Of a stretch of DNA of 64,000 nucleotides, positions 26,057-36,875 are shown piece after piece. The position numbers and the translations under genes were made by a program. Every line of letters starts with the position of its first letter. Position 1 is the stretch's first letter. A model generated the notes under the pieces. The model worked only from the letters and a program-made list of their open reading frames with translations, did not search any database and was not told where the DNA came from. The DNA lies in contig NZ_VILB01000005.1 of the NCBI RefSeq assembly GCF_009712035.1, positions 153,091 through 217,090 of the forward strand, given 5' to 3'. This DNA is from Anabaena sp. UHCC 0187 (GTDB lineage Bacteria; Cyanobacteriota; Cyanobacteriia; Cyanobacteriales; Nostocaceae).

Positions 26057-28636
26057 CTATCCCAAAACGAAATTCACCAACTTACCAGGAACAACAATCA
26101 CTTTCTTGATTTCCTTCCCTTCAATATAACGTTGTCCAACTTCCGACTCACGCGCATATTTTTCCAACTCAGCTTTATCAGCTTGGGAAGGAACTTGAAT
26201 AGAACCACGAGTTTTACCCATAATTTGAATCACCAAAGTAATTTCATCAGCTATCAAAGCCGCAGGATCAAAACTCGGCCAAGTTTGGGTATGTACAGAA
26301 TTTTTATTCCCCAACAATTGCCATAATTCATCACCAATATGCGGTGCAAAAGGCGCTAACATAATCACCAAAGTTAGAATCCCTTCCGCGTAAATTGGGG
26401 AATTATGACAATTAGCATCAGTCAAGGCATTACTTAACTTCATTAATTCCGAAATTGCCGTATTGAATTGATATTCATCTACCACATCTTCCGTAATTGC
26501 TTGAATCGCAATATGAATGGCGCGACGCAAATCTTTTTCCGCTTTATTTAACTTATCAACTTCCGCTTTTTGCTTACAAACTCCCGCAGCCGCATAATCA
26601 GTAACCAACCGCCAAACGCGATTTAAAAAGCGGAATTGTCCCTCAACATCAGCCTCATCCCATTCCAAATCTTTCTCTGGAGGTGCTTTAAATAAAATGA
26701 ACATCCGCGCCGTATCAATGCCATATTTATTAATTACATCTTCTGGGGCAACACCATTGCCTTTTGATTTGGACATGGTAGCATAGAGACGTTGTAAAGG
26801 TTCTCCAGTTTGTGGATCTACAGGATTATTAGCATCAACCAAATTAGAAGGAATCCATTTATCCTTACCACCTTTATTTGGGTTCATGTAAGTTAAACCC
26901 TGTACCATTCCCTGAGTTAATAACTTTTGAAATGGTTCATCAAAGTTAAATAAACCTCTATCTCTTAATACCTTGGTGAAGAAACGCGAATACAATAAAT
27001 GTAAAATTGCGTGTTCAATTCCCCCCACATATTGATCTACAGGCATCCAATCATTTACTTTGCCAGAATCAAAAATCTTTTCCTCATTCTTTGCATCAGG
27101 ATAACGCAAGAAATACCACGAAGAATCAATAAAAGTATCCATCGTATCGGTTTCCCGTTTCGCAGGAGTACCGCAAGTTGGACAAGGAACATTTACCCAA
27201 CTTTCCAATTGTGCTAAAGGTGAACCACCACGACCACTTAATTCGATATCTTCCGGTAATTGTACAGGTAAATCTTTGTCAGGAACTGGCACAATTCCAC
27301 ATTCAGGACAGTGAATAACAGGGATAGGTGCGCCCCAATAACGTTGTCGAGAAATCAACCAATCTCTGAGGCGATATTGTATTCTTAATTTACCAAAGTT
27401 TTGTTTTTCGGCAAATTCGATAATGGCTTTTTTTGCCTCTATTGAATTTATGCCATTAAAGTCACCGGAATTAACTAAAATTCCCGCTTCTGTATAGGCT
27501 GATTTTAAAGTTTCTTCTGCACCAACTTCGGGAACAATTACCACTTTGATAGCTAAACTTTGTTCTTTAGCAAATTTGAAATCTCGGACATCATGTGCTG
27601 GTACACCCATTACCGCACCTGTACCATATTCATAGAGAACATAATCTGCAATCCATACGGGTACTTCTTCTCCAGTGAAGGGGTTAATAACCTTCCCACC
27701 TGTAGGAATACCCCGTTTTGGTTTGTCTTCTGCGGTTCTTTCTAACTCAGTTTGGTTGCTGACTTCCTTGATAAAGGCTTCTACGGCTGCTTTTTGTTCT
27801 GATGTAGTGACAACTTGAGTTAAGGGGTGTTCTGGGGCTAAAACGACGTAACTCACACCATAAATGGTATCGGGACGGGTGGTATAAACGCCGATTTTTT
27901 CATCTAACCCCACAATGGGAAATTCTAAATATGCACCTGTGGATTTTCCTATCCAGTTGGCTTGCATTAATTTAACTCGTTCTGGCCAACCTGTGAGTTT
28001 ATCTAAGTCATTTAATAATTCTTCGGCGTAGTCAGTAATCTTAAAAAACCATTGACGTAGTAGTTTACGCTCAACTATTGCACCACTGCGCCAAGAACGT
28101 CCTTCGTTATCAACTTGTTCGTTTGCCAATACGGTTTGGTCAATGGGGTCCCAATTAACTGCGGCTTCTCTTTGATATGCTAAACCAGCTTGTAAAAATT
28201 GCAGAAAAATCCATTGTGTCCACTTATAATAATCGGGAGAACAGGTAGCAAGTTCAGTTTCCCAATCCAAGGATAAACCCAGACGCTGTAATTGTTGGCG
28301 CATTTGGGCAATATTTTGATAAGTCCATTTGGCAGGGGGTACACCTCTATCAATGGCGGCGTTTTCTGCGGGTAGTCCGAAAGCATCCCAACCCATTGGA
28401 TGTAATACTCGATACCCTTGCATTCGTTTAAGGCGGGCAATTACATCTGTAATTGTATAGTTACGGACATGACCCATGTGCAAGCTACCGGATGGGTATG
28501 GAAACATGGAAAGCGCGTAGAATTTTGGCTTGTTTGTATCTTGAGGGGTTTTATCTAAGCCAAGTTCTAACCATGTTTTTTGCCATTTTTCCTCTATTGC
28601 GGCTGGTTGGTATGACGGTTTTTGGGGGGACTCCAC
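26057..28636 (-). CDS. leuS: Leucine--tRNA ligase
   Basis: This 859-residue class I aminoacyl-tRNA synthetase charges tRNA-Leu. The HIGH-type signature is HMGH at residues 53-56 ([15 protein letters not shown]) and the KMSKS loop reads MSKSKGNG near residue 620. The CP1 editing domain is present ([20 protein letters not shown]), as is the zinc-binding region CPECG...CPTCG. The start is GTG. It is a full-length, ordinary bacterial enzyme. No T-box or other leader element was seen upstream. Confidence 0.98.
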   Translation of the reverse strand: MESPQKPSYQPAAIEEKWQKTWLELGLDKTPQDTNKPKFYALSMFPYPSGSLHMGHVRNYTITDVIARLKRMQGYRVLHPMGWDAFGLPAENAAIDRGVPPAKWTYQNIAQMRQQLQRLGLSLDWETELATCSPDYYKWTQWIFLQFLQAGLAYQREAAVNWDPIDQTVLANEQVDNEGRSWRSGAIVERKLLRQWFFKITDYAEELLNDLDKLTGWPERVKLMQANWIGKSTGAYLEFPIVGLDEKIGVYTTRPDTIYGVSYVVLAPEHPLTQVVTTSEQKAAVEAFIKEVSNQTELERTAEDKPKRGIPTGGKVINPFTGEEVPVWIADYVLYEYGTGAVMGVPAHDVRDFKFAKEQSLAIKVVIVPEVGAEETLKSAYTEAGILVNSGDFNGINSIEAKKAIIEFAEKQNFGKLRIQYRLRDWLISRQRYWGAPIPVIHCPECGIVPVPDKDLPVQLPEDIELSGRGGSPLAQLESWVNVPCPTCGTPAKRETDTMDTFIDSSWYFLRYPDAKNEEKIFDSGKVNDWMPVDQYVGGIEHAILHLLYSRFFTKVLRDRGLFNFDEPFQKLLTQGMVQGLTYMNPNKGGKDKWIPSNLVDANNPVDPQTGEPLQRLYATMSKSKGNGVAPEDVINKYGIDTARMFILFKAPPEKDLEWDEADVEGQFRFLNRVWRLVTDYAAAGVCKQKAEVDKLNKAEKDLRRAIHIAIQAITEDVVDEYQFNTAISELMKLSNALTDANCHNSPIYAEGILTLVIMLAPFAPHIGDELWQLLGNKNSVHTQTWPSFDPAALIADEITLVIQIMGKTRGSIQVPSQADKAELEKYARESEVGQRYIEGKEIKKVIVVPGKLVNFVLG

Positions 28637-28728
28637 AACTAAAACTCCTAATGCTTTTACCTAATCTCGCTATTGTGGCATAATTGTAGATATCAGACAT
28701 TAAGAGTGAAAATTAAATAATTCAATCA

Positions 28729-28768
28729 GCTATAGCGATAGCTTCGCTCTCCGCAGGCATCGCATCCT
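28729..28768. repeat. Palindromic repeat AGCGATAGCTTCGCT
   Basis: TATAGCGATAGCTTCGCTC and CCGCAGGCATCGCATCC form a short imperfect inverted sequence between leuS and the DUF4351 gene. It is similar in style to other small cyanobacterial palindromes. It has no coding potential. Confidence 0.45.
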
Positions 28769-28854
28769 TAACCCCAAGAATCACCCAGGAAATAAGATAC
28801 AATGGGTAGGGCTATCGCTATTGTTAATAGTACAGAAAAATTAGGAAGTTGCAG

Positions 28855-29742
28855 CTAATTAATGGAATTATGTTCCAGCCAGGTTTCTAAATCTGTAACT
28901 GAAGTAAAATCTAATAAAGCCTCTCCTAATTGTTCCAGTTTCTCCACAGATAATGCCTGGACTTTTTGAATTAATAATGAGTCAATTTCCCCAATTAGGC
29001 GATTTAAGAGACGGATAATTAGACGTTGTTCTCCCTCTTGTTTAGCCAGTTCTCTGTCTTGTTGGTAAAGTGGTGCTAATCGCATAATCAACTCCTGATC
29101 TTCTGTTTGTGAACTTTGATTGATTTTTAAATTTTTCTGGAGGTTATAGAGTAGTTCTAAGGTGATTTTGACGTAAGGCTGATTTAATGGTAACGCAGCT
29201 AATTCATCAATTGCTCTTTTTTGAACTGTACCTCTACCTAAAAGTCTTAACCACAGTGTTTCTTGAGTTTGTGGTAATTGATGAATGACGACAATTGCAG
29301 TATGTAAGGATTTTGGTAAATGGTATATTCCGGGTAAGGAATCTGTTTGTATTGTACCGCTAAATCCTGAGATAATGTTCTTTGATGCGGTGGGGGTGAG
29401 AATCCACAATTTAGGAATCTCAATTTTTGCGGTGGTGGTTTGTTCCCGTTTGGCTGCTCTTCTTAATGCACCTCTGACTTCTAATGATTTTAACAGACAA
29501 TCACAGATTTCTTCTGTTGATGCTGGATTACGAAATGGCTCAAAAATAGCTGGTGTTGTGGCTAATTTTCCTAATAATCCTAATAGTTCTACGTTAGTTG
29601 TTTGGTTGGGAAATGGTGTAAATAATACGTCTATTTCCCGGATTTCTCCAGCTACTTGACTGGCTGCTTGAACTTCTCCAAATGGTTTGAGTAATTCTTC
29701 TAAATAATCTTTTGCAAATTGGTCATGTATAAAGCGAGTCAT
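28855..29742 (-). CDS. DUF4351-containing protein (Rpn/PD-(D/E)XK transposase-like group)
   Basis: This 295-residue protein begins MTRFIHDQFAKDYLEELL, followed by a stretch with VAGEIREIDVLF, the usual start of a cyanobacterial family related to Rpn recombination-promoting nucleases. The C-terminal 60 residues (RLLNRLIGEIDSLL, VEKLEQLGEALLDF, LETWLEH) are the DUF4351 helical domain. The middle (LPKLWILTPTAS) is typical of this group. Function is not established; such genes are abundant and mobile in cyanobacteria. It starts 12 bp after the J-less DnaJ gene and may share its transcript. Confidence 0.75.
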   Translation of the reverse strand: MTRFIHDQFAKDYLEELLKPFGEVQAASQVAGEIREIDVLFTPFPNQTTNVELLGLLGKLATTPAIFEPFRNPASTEEICDCLLKSLEVRGALRRAAKREQTTTAKIEIPKLWILTPTASKNIISGFSGTIQTDSLPGIYHLPKSLHTAIVVIHQLPQTQETLWLRLLGRGTVQKRAIDELAALPLNQPYVKITLELLYNLQKNLKINQSSQTEDQELIMRLAPLYQQDRELAKQEGEQRLIIRLLNRLIGEIDSLLIQKVQALSVEKLEQLGEALLDFTSVTDLETWLEHNSIN

Positions 29743-29753
29743 TTTTTGTTGAT

Positions 29754-30989
29754 TCAGTTTTTAACAATAATCGTAATCAAATGGTCGCCTCGACTACTGG
29801 GATTTCCTAAGCGAGGTACACCACGATTTTTCAGCTTCATGACCTGATTAGTTCGGATTTTAGGCGGAATGATAAGTTCCACTCGACCATCTACTGTATT
29901 GACTCCTAAGTGGCATCCTGAGATTGCTTGTTGTTGGTCAATTGTGATTTCTGAGAGGATGTTAATGCCATTTCGCTTAAATTCTTTATCCTGATTCACA
30001 AATAAGTAAATGTACAAATCACCAGGATTACCACCACCTTGTCGTTCATCTCCTTCTTGGGCTATCCGCAAACGCGTACCATTTTCTATCCCAGCAGGAA
30101 TATTTATTTTCAATTTCTGGGTTACTGGATTTAGACCTTTCCCATCACAAAAGTTACATTTTCTGTTAGCAGTTACATAAGTGAGAGAGGTATATGTTCT
30201 ACCAAATCCTTTACAGACTTCACAGGATTTTAAATGAGAAATACAAATTTCTTTTTCACCACCAAATATAGCCTCTCGGAAGTCCAGTTTTAAATCAAGC
30301 CGTAAATCATCTCCCCGAACTTTATCCAATAAAAGAGAATTTTCAGAATTTTTTACTTGTTCTTGATCTAATTTCTCTAATTCTTGCTGTTGATGTTCAT
30401 ATTCGGCCTGTTTCGGGGCAAGTATTTTTTGTTCTATTAAATTTATATCTTCATCTCTCAGTTTTAAAAATTGCTGAAATGTTTTTAATCCATTGCCAAC
30501 ATATTCATCTAATGGGTATTGCGCTTGAACTGCTTTTATAAGTTCTTGTTCATAACGCTGTAGATTATTTTCATATTCTTGTTTTTGTTTCTGTATCTGA
30601 AGCTGTTTTTGATATTCTGTTTTTTTGACAGATGTAATTTCTAGCTCAATTGATGCTACATCTTCATCTCTTAAACCTAACATATCCTGATAATCTTTGA
30701 GTATATTTAAGGTATGTTCATCCAGGGGATATTTTTGCTCAACTTCTTCAGCAAAATATTGTTTGTAACTTTGCAAATCTGCTAAATGTTTACGAACAGG
30801 TGCGAGAATTTCCGTTTCTATTTCCTCAGCTTTTGTATCTGTAATTCCCAAGGTTTTCCGTTTTTCCGTTAAAACTACAACAGCAACTTTTTTTAGTTCA
30901 CCATTTTGGGCATATTTTTCTACTAATTTGCGATACTCCGCTTCTGGGTTAAAATCTTTCGCGTGATCTGCTTTCTCCACTTTATTCAT
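29754..30989 (-). CDS. J-domain-less DnaJ-like protein with cyanobacterial YPLDE repeats
   Basis: The protein has 411 residues. The C-terminal 180 residues are DnaJ-like: [12 protein letters not shown], two zinc-finger motifs CEVCKGFG and CNFCDGKG (DnaJ has four), then the substrate-binding domain with [13 protein letters not shown] and GDLYIYLFV. There is no J domain and no HPD motif. Instead residues 18-210 hold about three copies of a helical module with the core YPLDE...LK.FQ..L.LRDED...IE, seen at 86-120 and 160-195 and more degenerate before. That module otherwise occurs in cyanobacterial kinase/WD40-type proteins, as I recall. It may be a client-binding protein that cannot stimulate DnaK. 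Confidence 0.8.
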   Translation of the reverse strand: MNKVEKADHAKDFNPEAEYRKLVEKYAQNGELKKVAVVVLTEKRKTLGITDTKAEEIETEILAPVRKHLADLQSYKQYFAEEVEQKYPLDEHTLNILKDYQDMLGLRDEDVASIELEITSVKKTEYQKQLQIQKQKQEYENNLQRYEQELIKAVQAQYPLDEYVGNGLKTFQQFLKLRDEDINLIEQKILAPKQAEYEHQQQELEKLDQEQVKNSENSLLLDKVRGDDLRLDLKLDFREAIFGGEKEICISHLKSCEVCKGFGRTYTSLTYVTANRKCNFCDGKGLNPVTQKLKINIPAGIENGTRLRIAQEGDERQGGGNPGDLYIYLFVNQDKEFKRNGINILSEITIDQQQAISGCHLGVNTVDGRVELIIPPKIRTNQVMKLKNRGVPRLGNPSSRGDHLITIIVKN

Positions 30990-31081
30990 ATCTCCAAGTT
31001 ATAGACTATACAGTAAAAATCTCCACGTTTATGTTGAAAAAGATGGAGATTTTTGGATTTAGAAGTCCATTAAACAAACTC

Positions 31082-32221
31082 TCAATTCCCCACTTTCAAC
31101 TTCCCATAGGCATAACGGGTTAAACTACCTTCATTGAGATTATTCCACGCATATATCCGATCTCTAAAAGGTTTCCACTGTTGATAAACGGCTTTAAAAT
31201 CAGCGTCTTTAGCCGCAAATTCATCATATAAAGCAAAAGAGGCTTTTTCCGCTGCTTCCAAAATTTCTTGACTATAACCACGAAGTTGAGTACCCGTTTT
31301 TAATAGTTTCTCTAATGCCTCACTATTGCGGGCATCATAACGAGCTAACATTGTTGTATTCGACTGATATGCAGCGGTTTCTAAAGCTGCTTGGTATTGA
31401 GGTGGTAGCTTTTTCCATTCGTCTAAATTCACTTGTACTTCTAGGCTTGGACCTGGTTCCCACCAACCTGGATAATAGTAAAATTTAGCGACTTTATTTA
31501 AACCCAATTTTTCATCATCATAGGGGCCTACCCACTCAGCCGCATCAATAGCCCCTGTTTGTAAAGCCTGGAAGATTTCCCCCCCTGGTAGATTCTGCAC
31601 AGTTACGCCTAATTTAGCCATAACTTGCCCTCCTAAACCGGGAATCCGCATTTTTAGGCCTTTGAGATCATTGAGGGTTTTCACCTCATTGCGAAACCAT
31701 CCTCCCATTTGTGTCCCCGTATTTCCCGCCGGAAATTGAATCACATTGAACTTACGTGCGTAAATTTCCTGAAGTTTGGCTAAACCTCCCCCTTCATATA
31801 ACCAAGCATTTTGTTGTTGGGCATTGAGTCCAAATGGTACTGATGTACCAAATGCGAGAGCGGGACTTTTACCGATGTAGTAATAAGCAGCAGTATGTCC
31901 GGCTTGCACTGCACCCTGAGAAACTACATTGAGAACTTCTAAACCGGGGGCTATTTCTCCAGCCGCACGGGGTTCGATGATAAATTTTCCGTTTGTGAGA
32001 ACTTTGACACGCTCTGCCAATACCTGCGCTCCACCAAATATAGTTTCTATGGACAATGGCCAACTTGTCGCCATTTGCCATTTGATTGTCGGTAGGTTAC
32101 TGGTATCTGTCTTACCATTGACAGCTTGATTTTCAGCCTTTTGACAACCGCCAATAATTGCTACTCCTGTGGCAGCGATCGCACTTTGAGATAATCTGTT
32201 AACAATAGCCCGACGTTTCAT
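31082..32221 (-). CDS. TRAP transporter substrate-binding protein (DctP family)
   Basis: This 379-residue periplasmic binding protein begins with a Lys/Arg-rich region ([10 protein letters not shown]), a hydrophobic stretch and a lipobox ending at C26 (IIGGC). The mature protein has the TRAP signatures [15 protein letters not shown] (with the ligand-carboxylate Arg) and [19 protein letters not shown], followed by [11 protein letters not shown]. This subgroup includes binding proteins for 2-oxoacids and other monocarboxylates. Cyanobacterial relatives include the Synechocystis glutamate TRAP system Gtr. The two membrane subunits are encoded divergently from 32326. The substrate cannot be fixed by reading. 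Confidence 0.93.
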   Translation of the reverse strand: MKRRAIVNRLSQSAIAATGVAIIGGCQKAENQAVNGKTDTSNLPTIKWQMATSWPLSIETIFGGAQVLAERVKVLTNGKFIIEPRAAGEIAPGLEVLNVVSQGAVQAGHTAAYYYIGKSPALAFGTSVPFGLNAQQQNAWLYEGGGLAKLQEIYARKFNVIQFPAGNTGTQMGGWFRNEVKTLNDLKGLKMRIPGLGGQVMAKLGVTVQNLPGGEIFQALQTGAIDAAEWVGPYDDEKLGLNKVAKFYYYPGWWEPGPSLEVQVNLDEWKKLPPQYQAALETAAYQSNTTMLARYDARNSEALEKLLKTGTQLRGYSQEILEAAEKASFALYDEFAAKDADFKAVYQQWKPFRDRIYAWNNLNEGSLTRYAYGKLKVGN

Positions 32222-32325
32222 AAAACTTAATACTATTTACTAACTGTAAGATTTTCCTACAATATCATAATGATGCAACAATTCAGGTAGAATAAGGTGC
32301 TTTTAAATTTATAAATTGCTTATGT

Positions 32326-32949
32326 ATGCGTGAATCAAGAAGATTTTCTTTAATCAGCAGGCTGTTAAAATTTTCCCAGTTTATTGACAATTTTGCTGAT
32401 AAATTAGGATGGTTATCGAATTGGTTAGTTTTACTAACAATTGGAGTCGGTTTCTTTAATGTTGTTGCCCGTTATATGGGTCGCTTTATTGGGGTGCAAT
32501 TGTCTTCTAATGCTTTATTAGAAATGCAATGGTATTTATTTTCGTTAACTTTCTTATTCGGCTTTGTTTATATTTTACGTCATGGGGAAAATGTCCGCGT
32601 TGATTTTCTCTATACGAATATGAGTGAAAAAAACCGGGCATTAATTGATTTTATCGGCACGATTTTATTTTTGATTCCCTTTTGTTTAATTGGCATTTGG
32701 GTAACATTTAATCCTGTTTTGCAATCTTGGGGAAGGTTAAGCGACGGTAGTTGGGGAACTTGGGAAATATCTTCTGATGCTAATGGTTTACCTCGCGCAC
32801 CAATCAAAACTATGGTTCCTGTAGCCTTATTATTTCTACTTTTGCAAAGTATTTCCCAAGCAATTAAATATTTAGCCGTATTATTAGGCTATCAACAAGT
32901 AGCGGAACAAATTCGTTTAGAAACTTCAGAAAATATTAATGTTGAATAG
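32326..32949 (+). CDS. TRAP transporter small permease subunit (DctQ)
   Basis: This 207-residue membrane protein has four predicted helices: [51 protein letters not shown] and [12 protein letters not shown]. The [12 protein letters not shown] segment after helix 2 is a DctQ hallmark. It pairs with DctM to form the membrane part of a sodium-driven TRAP importer. The large permease gene starts 8 bp downstream, so the two are co-transcribed. The ATG at 32326 lacks a strong Shine-Dalgarno. Confidence 0.93.
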   Translation: MRESRRFSLISRLLKFSQFIDNFADKLGWLSNWLVLLTIGVGFFNVVARYMGRFIGVQLSSNALLEMQWYLFSLTFLFGFVYILRHGENVRVDFLYTNMSEKNRALIDFIGTILFLIPFCLIGIWVTFNPVLQSWGRLSDGSWGTWEISSDANGLPRAPIKTMVPVALLFLLLQSISQAIKYLAVLLGYQQVAEQIRLETSENINVE

Positions 32950-32957
32950 AGGAAAAT

Positions 32958-34301
32958 ATGGGTTTTGAATGGTTAGCAGTTTTAATGTTTGTCGGCTTTT
33001 TCTTTGTTTTAATAAGTGGCTATCCTGTCGCTTTTTCCTTTGCCGGCACAGCCATTATTTTTGGAATCATTGGCACAGCAGTCGGGGCTTTTAATCCTAG
33101 TAGATTACTACTATTACCAAACATCTGGTTCGGCACAATGTCGAACTTTACTTTATTAGCTATTCCCTTTTTTGTCTTTCTGGGTGCAGTTTTAGAAAAG
33201 TCAGGATTGGCTGAAGAGTTATTAGAAACCATTGGCATTGTTTTAAGTCGTGTCCGGGGAGGATTGGCTTTAGCAGTTGTTTTGGTGGGAACTGTTTTAG
33301 CAGCCACAACTGGAGTCGTGGCCGCCACAGTAATTATTATGGGAATGTTATCATTACCTGTCATGTTACGCTATGGCTATGATAAAAAATTGGCTTCAGG
33401 AGTAATTATTGCTTCTGGTACTTTAGCCCAGTTAATTCCTCCGAGTTTAGTTTTAGTTATTCTGAGTGATCAAATTGGTGTTTCTGTCGGAGATTTATTT
33501 TTAGGGGCATTAATTCCGGGATTAATGTTATCTACTTCCTATATTCTCTATGTTTTAGGACTAGCTTTTTTTCAACCGGAAAAAGTGCCACTTATTCCTG
33601 ATGATGTGGTAATTCCTCAAGGTACTCAATTAATTAAACAAATTTTTAAAGCAGTTGTTCCCCCGATAATTTTAATTTTTGCGGTGTTGGGAAGTATTTT
33701 CTTTGGTGTGGCTACTCCCACAGAAGCTGGGGCTGTTGGGGCTGTTGGTGCTTCTATTCTCGCTGCTTTTAATAAACGGTTAACACCACAACTAATTCGT
33801 GATGCTGCTCATTCTACCGCAGTAATTACCGCTTTAGTGGTGATGATTTTATTCTGTTCTTCGATGTTTAGTTTGGTGTTTGATGCTTTAGGTGGAAAAA
33901 CTCTGATTACTAATTTATTAACGGGTTTACCTGGTGGATATTGGGGATTTTTAATCGTTAGTAATATAGCAATTTTTATTTTAGGAGCATTTTTAGAATT
34001 TATTGAAATTTGCTTTATTGCTATACCTTTATTTGTACCAGCAGCCCAGGCTTTAAATATTGATATGGTATGGTTTGGGGTGGTAATGGCAGTGAATTTA
34101 CAAACAGCATTTATTTCTCCACCGGTGGGATTTTCTTTGTTTTATTTACAAAGTGTTGCCCCTAAGGAAGTGAGTACCTTGGATATTCATAAAAGTGCAA
34201 TTCCTTTTATGGTGTTACAGTTTATTGTGTTGTTAATTGTGATTATTTTCCCGCAAACAGTTCGCTGGTTAATTGATATTTCCGCAATAACTGGGGTTTG
34301 A
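32958..34301 (+). CDS. TRAP transporter large permease subunit (DctM)
   Basis: This 447-residue polytopic protein has about twelve hydrophobic helices. Visible motifs are [56 protein letters not shown] and [15 protein letters not shown], all conserved in DctM. It carries substrate across the plasma membrane with sodium symport. With DctQ and the divergently encoded DctP it makes a complete three-gene TRAP system. A likely terminator lies 113 bp after its stop. Confidence 0.95.
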   Translation: MGFEWLAVLMFVGFFFVLISGYPVAFSFAGTAIIFGIIGTAVGAFNPSRLLLLPNIWFGTMSNFTLLAIPFFVFLGAVLEKSGLAEELLETIGIVLSRVRGGLALAVVLVGTVLAATTGVVAATVIIMGMLSLPVMLRYGYDKKLASGVIIASGTLAQLIPPSLVLVILSDQIGVSVGDLFLGALIPGLMLSTSYILYVLGLAFFQPEKVPLIPDDVVIPQGTQLIKQIFKAVVPPIILIFAVLGSIFFGVATPTEAGAVGAVGASILAAFNKRLTPQLIRDAAHSTAVITALVVMILFCSSMFSLVFDALGGKTLITNLLTGLPGGYWGFLIVSNIAIFILGAFLEFIEICFIAIPLFVPAAQALNIDMVWFGVVMAVNLQTAFISPPVGFSLFYLQSVAPKEVSTLDIHKSAIPFMVLQFIVLLIVIIFPQTVRWLIDISAITGV

Positions 34302-34413
34302 CAGGGTTGAAATTTTTGATTTACAGCAACCGGGTGGTTAGGACATCAATTGATAATGAAACTCTTTCCACGACCGGGTTTTACTACTGACTCCTAACTC
34401 CAAATACATCAAA

Positions 34414-34445
34414 AAACCTCTATAATCGCCAGTATATAGAGGTTT
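34414..34445 (+). terminator. Terminator-like hairpin between dctM and the anti-sigma gene
   Basis: AAACCTCTATA (34414-34424) and TATAGAGGTTT (34435-34445) form a perfect 11-bp stem with a 10-nt loop. A-rich sequence precedes and a short T-run is inside the 3' arm. The genes on both sides converge here, so it could serve either strand. Confidence 0.6.
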
Positions 34446-34555
34446 ACAAGCTAATCTGCTTATCCTTGGGTGTATTTGATGACATCAGAAAAAATTTACC
34501 AGCTAGGCGGCATACTGCTTGATGGCTGGTGGAGTGGTTGCAGTTTACCTATTAA

Positions 34556-35035
34556 TTAGTTGAGGTTGTTAACTAGCTTTTGAGTAGGGGCTATTGCCGT
34601 TTTGGGAATTTCAATGACTGGGTTATTTAAAGCCACCATTAAAGGCTGTTTAGCCTGTGATATTAATTCTGTCCCTGGTTGTGTTTGTGCCATTTCTAGC
34701 ATTCTGGATGAATTACCTGAGAATACACCAGAAATTGCTCCCAGAATACAAGCCGCTACAGCCGCACCTCCAAATATCCAGCCTAACTGGTAACGGCGGT
34801 TAACACGCGCCAATACTTGCTCAACAGTAGTTTCTGGTGACTGATTACCTGCGGTCACAGGTATATTCCGCAAGCCTTGTCTGAGATTTAGCAGTCTCTT
34901 ATACAAGCATTTGATGGAGGCATCCGTTGACAACCATTCTTCTACTTGCCTACGTTCAGTAGCTGTAACTTCGCCATCTAAGTAAGCACTTAATAACTCG
35001 AAACAATCGCGCTTCTCCATATTTCTAGTACCCAT
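34556..35035 (-). CDS. Anti-sigma factor, partner of SigG
   Basis: This is a single-pass membrane protein. The cytoplasmic N-terminus CFELLSAYLDGEVTATERRQVEEWL is the anti-sigma helical domain (without the HxxxCxxC zinc motif), followed by one transmembrane helix (WIFGGAAVAACILGAISGVF) and a short outer tail. The frame is open from a TTG at 35056; the ATG at 35035 (159 residues) or 35020 are more credible starts. It lies about 100 bp downstream of the ECF sigma gene on the same strand, the classic arrangement in which the anti-sigma holds the sigma factor until an envelope signal releases it. Confidence 0.85.
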   Translation of the reverse strand: MGTRNMEKRDCFELLSAYLDGEVTATERRQVEEWLSTDASIKCLYKRLLNLRQGLRNIPVTAGNQSPETTVEQVLARVNRRYQLGWIFGGAAVAACILGAISGVFSGNSSRMLEMAQTQPGTELISQAKQPLMVALNNPVIEIPKTAIAPTQKLVNNLN

Positions 35036-35136
35036 TGATTCATTTTTGCTTTTCAATGGCAGAAAATATATATTTTCGTTGACAGTCCTTAATATTTCTT
35101 AAAATCTGCCATAGGATTGAGGAAACATGATGTAGA

Positions 35137-35793
35137 TTATATATCTAGATAGCTTTGCAACTGAGTTTGTAATCTTGATCTGGCTCTGGCTATTCTAGAT
35201 TTCACCGTTCCCAGGGAAACTCCGGTGATTTCGGCAATTTCTTCATAAGCCATCCCTTCAATTTCTCTCAGAACAATAGTAGTCCGAAAAACCTCTGGTA
35301 AATCCGCGATCGCTTCTCGCAACTGCTCATAAAATTCTCTCGTCGTCATCTCCTCTTCTGGACTTGGCGTATCACCGGCAATTTCCCAATCCATTTCCCC
35401 GTCGTTTAACAGTCGCGGAGCATCCAGTGATAGGGGACTGGCTACCCGTTTGCGTTTCCTTAATTCATCATAAAACAAATTAGTGGCAATCCGACTTAAC
35501 CAACCTCGGAACTTAGCAGGTTCTTGTAATCGGTTAATATTTCGATACACACGAATCCATACTTCCTGAGCTAAATCGGCTCTGTCAGACCAATCAGGAG
35601 CTAAATGATATAAAACTCGATCAACTTGAGTCTGATAGCGACGTAATAGTTCTGCAAAGGCAGCCCGGTCTGGACGCAATCCGACTTGACAGCGCAAAAT
35701 AAGATCGTGATTTGAGAGTTTGTCAACTTGCACCGATGCTGCTGGGTAGGTGGCATCAACTGTTGACCAAGATACACTAATGGATTGACTCAT
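35137..35793 (-). CDS. sigG: ECF RNA polymerase sigma factor SigG
   Basis: This 218-residue group 4 sigma factor has region 2 (FAELLRRYQTQVDRVLYHLAPDWSD...AQEVWIRVYRNI, KFRGWLSRIATNLFYDELR) and region 4 (LPEVFRTTIVLREIEGMAYEEIAEITGVSLGTVKSRIARAR). The cyanobacterial ECF factor SigG has this size and an adjacent anti-sigma gene. It would redirect RNA polymerase to envelope-stress promoters. A sequence matching the sigma-E-type promoter consensus lies directly upstream, so it probably activates its own transcription. Confidence 0.9.
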   Translation of the reverse strand: MSQSISVSWSTVDATYPAASVQVDKLSNHDLILRCQVGLRPDRAAFAELLRRYQTQVDRVLYHLAPDWSDRADLAQEVWIRVYRNINRLQEPAKFRGWLSRIATNLFYDELRKRKRVASPLSLDAPRLLNDGEMDWEIAGDTPSPEEEMTTREFYEQLREAIADLPEVFRTTIVLREIEGMAYEEIAEITGVSLGTVKSRIARARSRLQTQLQSYLDI

Positions 35794-35825
35794 AGATTGG
35801 ACTGGCGTTAAATCACTCCCTTCTA

Positions 35826-35853
35826 TTAGACTAGAAGATTGGACAAAAGTTCC
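35826..35853 (-). promoter_or_regulatory. ECF (sigma-E-type) promoter of sigG
   Basis: On the minus strand GGAACTT (35853-35847) is followed after exactly 15 nt by GTCTAA (35831-35826). This fits the -35/-10 pattern known for sigma-E-like ECF factors. Transcription would start near 35819, about 25 bp before the sigG ATG. The match, position and orientation together suggest autoregulation. Confidence 0.7.
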
Positions 35854-36138
35854 TCAGTAAGGTGACGGATTTATAATCGGAACACGGAAATATAAATTAT
35901 TGGAGTTTTCGGTATTTTAGTCATCGTAGAGTAGGTATGGGAAAGGAAGGCAAAAATAACACACGGATCAGGTCTTGGTTAAATTAGGAATAGTGATCAG
36001 ATTAACAACTGTCCACTAAGCACTTGACTGGTAATGGTTAATAGGTCATAGGTAAAAAGGTAATTGGTAATTGGTAAAATTTTCACCCCCAGTCACCAAT
36101 CAGCCAAATATGTCAGGGATAAATAATAGGCTCACGCA
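35854..36138. other. Remainder of the sigG / L,D-transpeptidase divergent gap
   Basis: This divergent region contains AT-rich sequence and a short AATTGGTA tandem repeat near 36058-36080, a style of repeat seen again at 36838-36850. It should hold the L,D-transpeptidase promoter, but none is clear by eye. Confidence 0.4.
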
Positions 36139-36831
36139 ATGGCAAGAAATGAATCTGTAGCGAGTATGGTCATGTTTCTCTGTTTTGGTACAGCAATTTT
36201 ATCTCTGGCTGTCCATTGGCACAATTTGAAAGCAACAGAGCAGTTAAATTCTGCATCCACAGAAGTTTATCCACAGGGTTCATCAGTAGAAATTGGGGCT
36301 AGTGCAATTGCGGCTTCTGTACCGACCTCGCCCCAAAAATCTGCCGTGATTAACTTGGATTCTCCCTGGAAAACACAGAAGTCACGTCGGGCTACTGTTA
36401 CAGATCCAGTTGAAAATACAAAGCAGCCAGTCCGAGGATCACAGACAACCCAAGTGGTGGTGGATTTAAGCGATCGCCGTGTCTATGTGTCTCAATTTGA
36501 TGAGATCATAGCCAGTTACCCAATCGCTATTGGTAAAAAGGGTTGGGAAACACCAACAGGTAATTTTAAAGTTATCCACAAAGAACACCATCCCATTTGG
36601 CGACATCCCATTACAGGTGCTATTTTTGAGGGCGGTACTGATAGTCCTTTGGGAGATAGATGGATTGGTTTTTGGTCAGATGGCCGCAATGAAATTGGTT
36701 TTCATGGTACACCAAACGTTGACTTAGTGGGCGCGGCTGTTTCTCACGGTTGTCTGAGAATGCGTAATTCAGATGTGAGAATGTTGTATGAACAAGTAGG
36801 TATAGATACACAAGTATTGGTGCGTAAGTAA
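36139..36831 (+). CDS. L,D-transpeptidase (YkuD domain)
   Basis: The protein has 230 residues: an N-terminal hydrophobic anchor or signal (residues 8-25), a Ser/Thr-rich linker and a YkuD domain from about residue 100. The active-site motif is HGTPN then SHGCLRM, with catalytic C208. Such enzymes cross-link peptidoglycan 3-3 or attach proteins to it, in the periplasm. It is divergent from sigG, an envelope-stress sigma factor, so a link through cell-wall stress is plausible but unproven. Confidence 0.92.
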   Translation: MARNESVASMVMFLCFGTAILSLAVHWHNLKATEQLNSASTEVYPQGSSVEIGASAIAASVPTSPQKSAVINLDSPWKTQKSRRATVTDPVENTKQPVRGSQTTQVVVDLSDRRVYVSQFDEIIASYPIAIGKKGWETPTGNFKVIHKEHHPIWRHPITGAIFEGGTDSPLGDRWIGFWSDGRNEIGFHGTPNVDLVGAAVSHGCLRMRNSDVRMLYEQVGIDTQVLVRK

Positions 36832-36875
36832 AAATTTTTGGTAATTGGTAAATTTTTTCCCTACACCCCTACACC

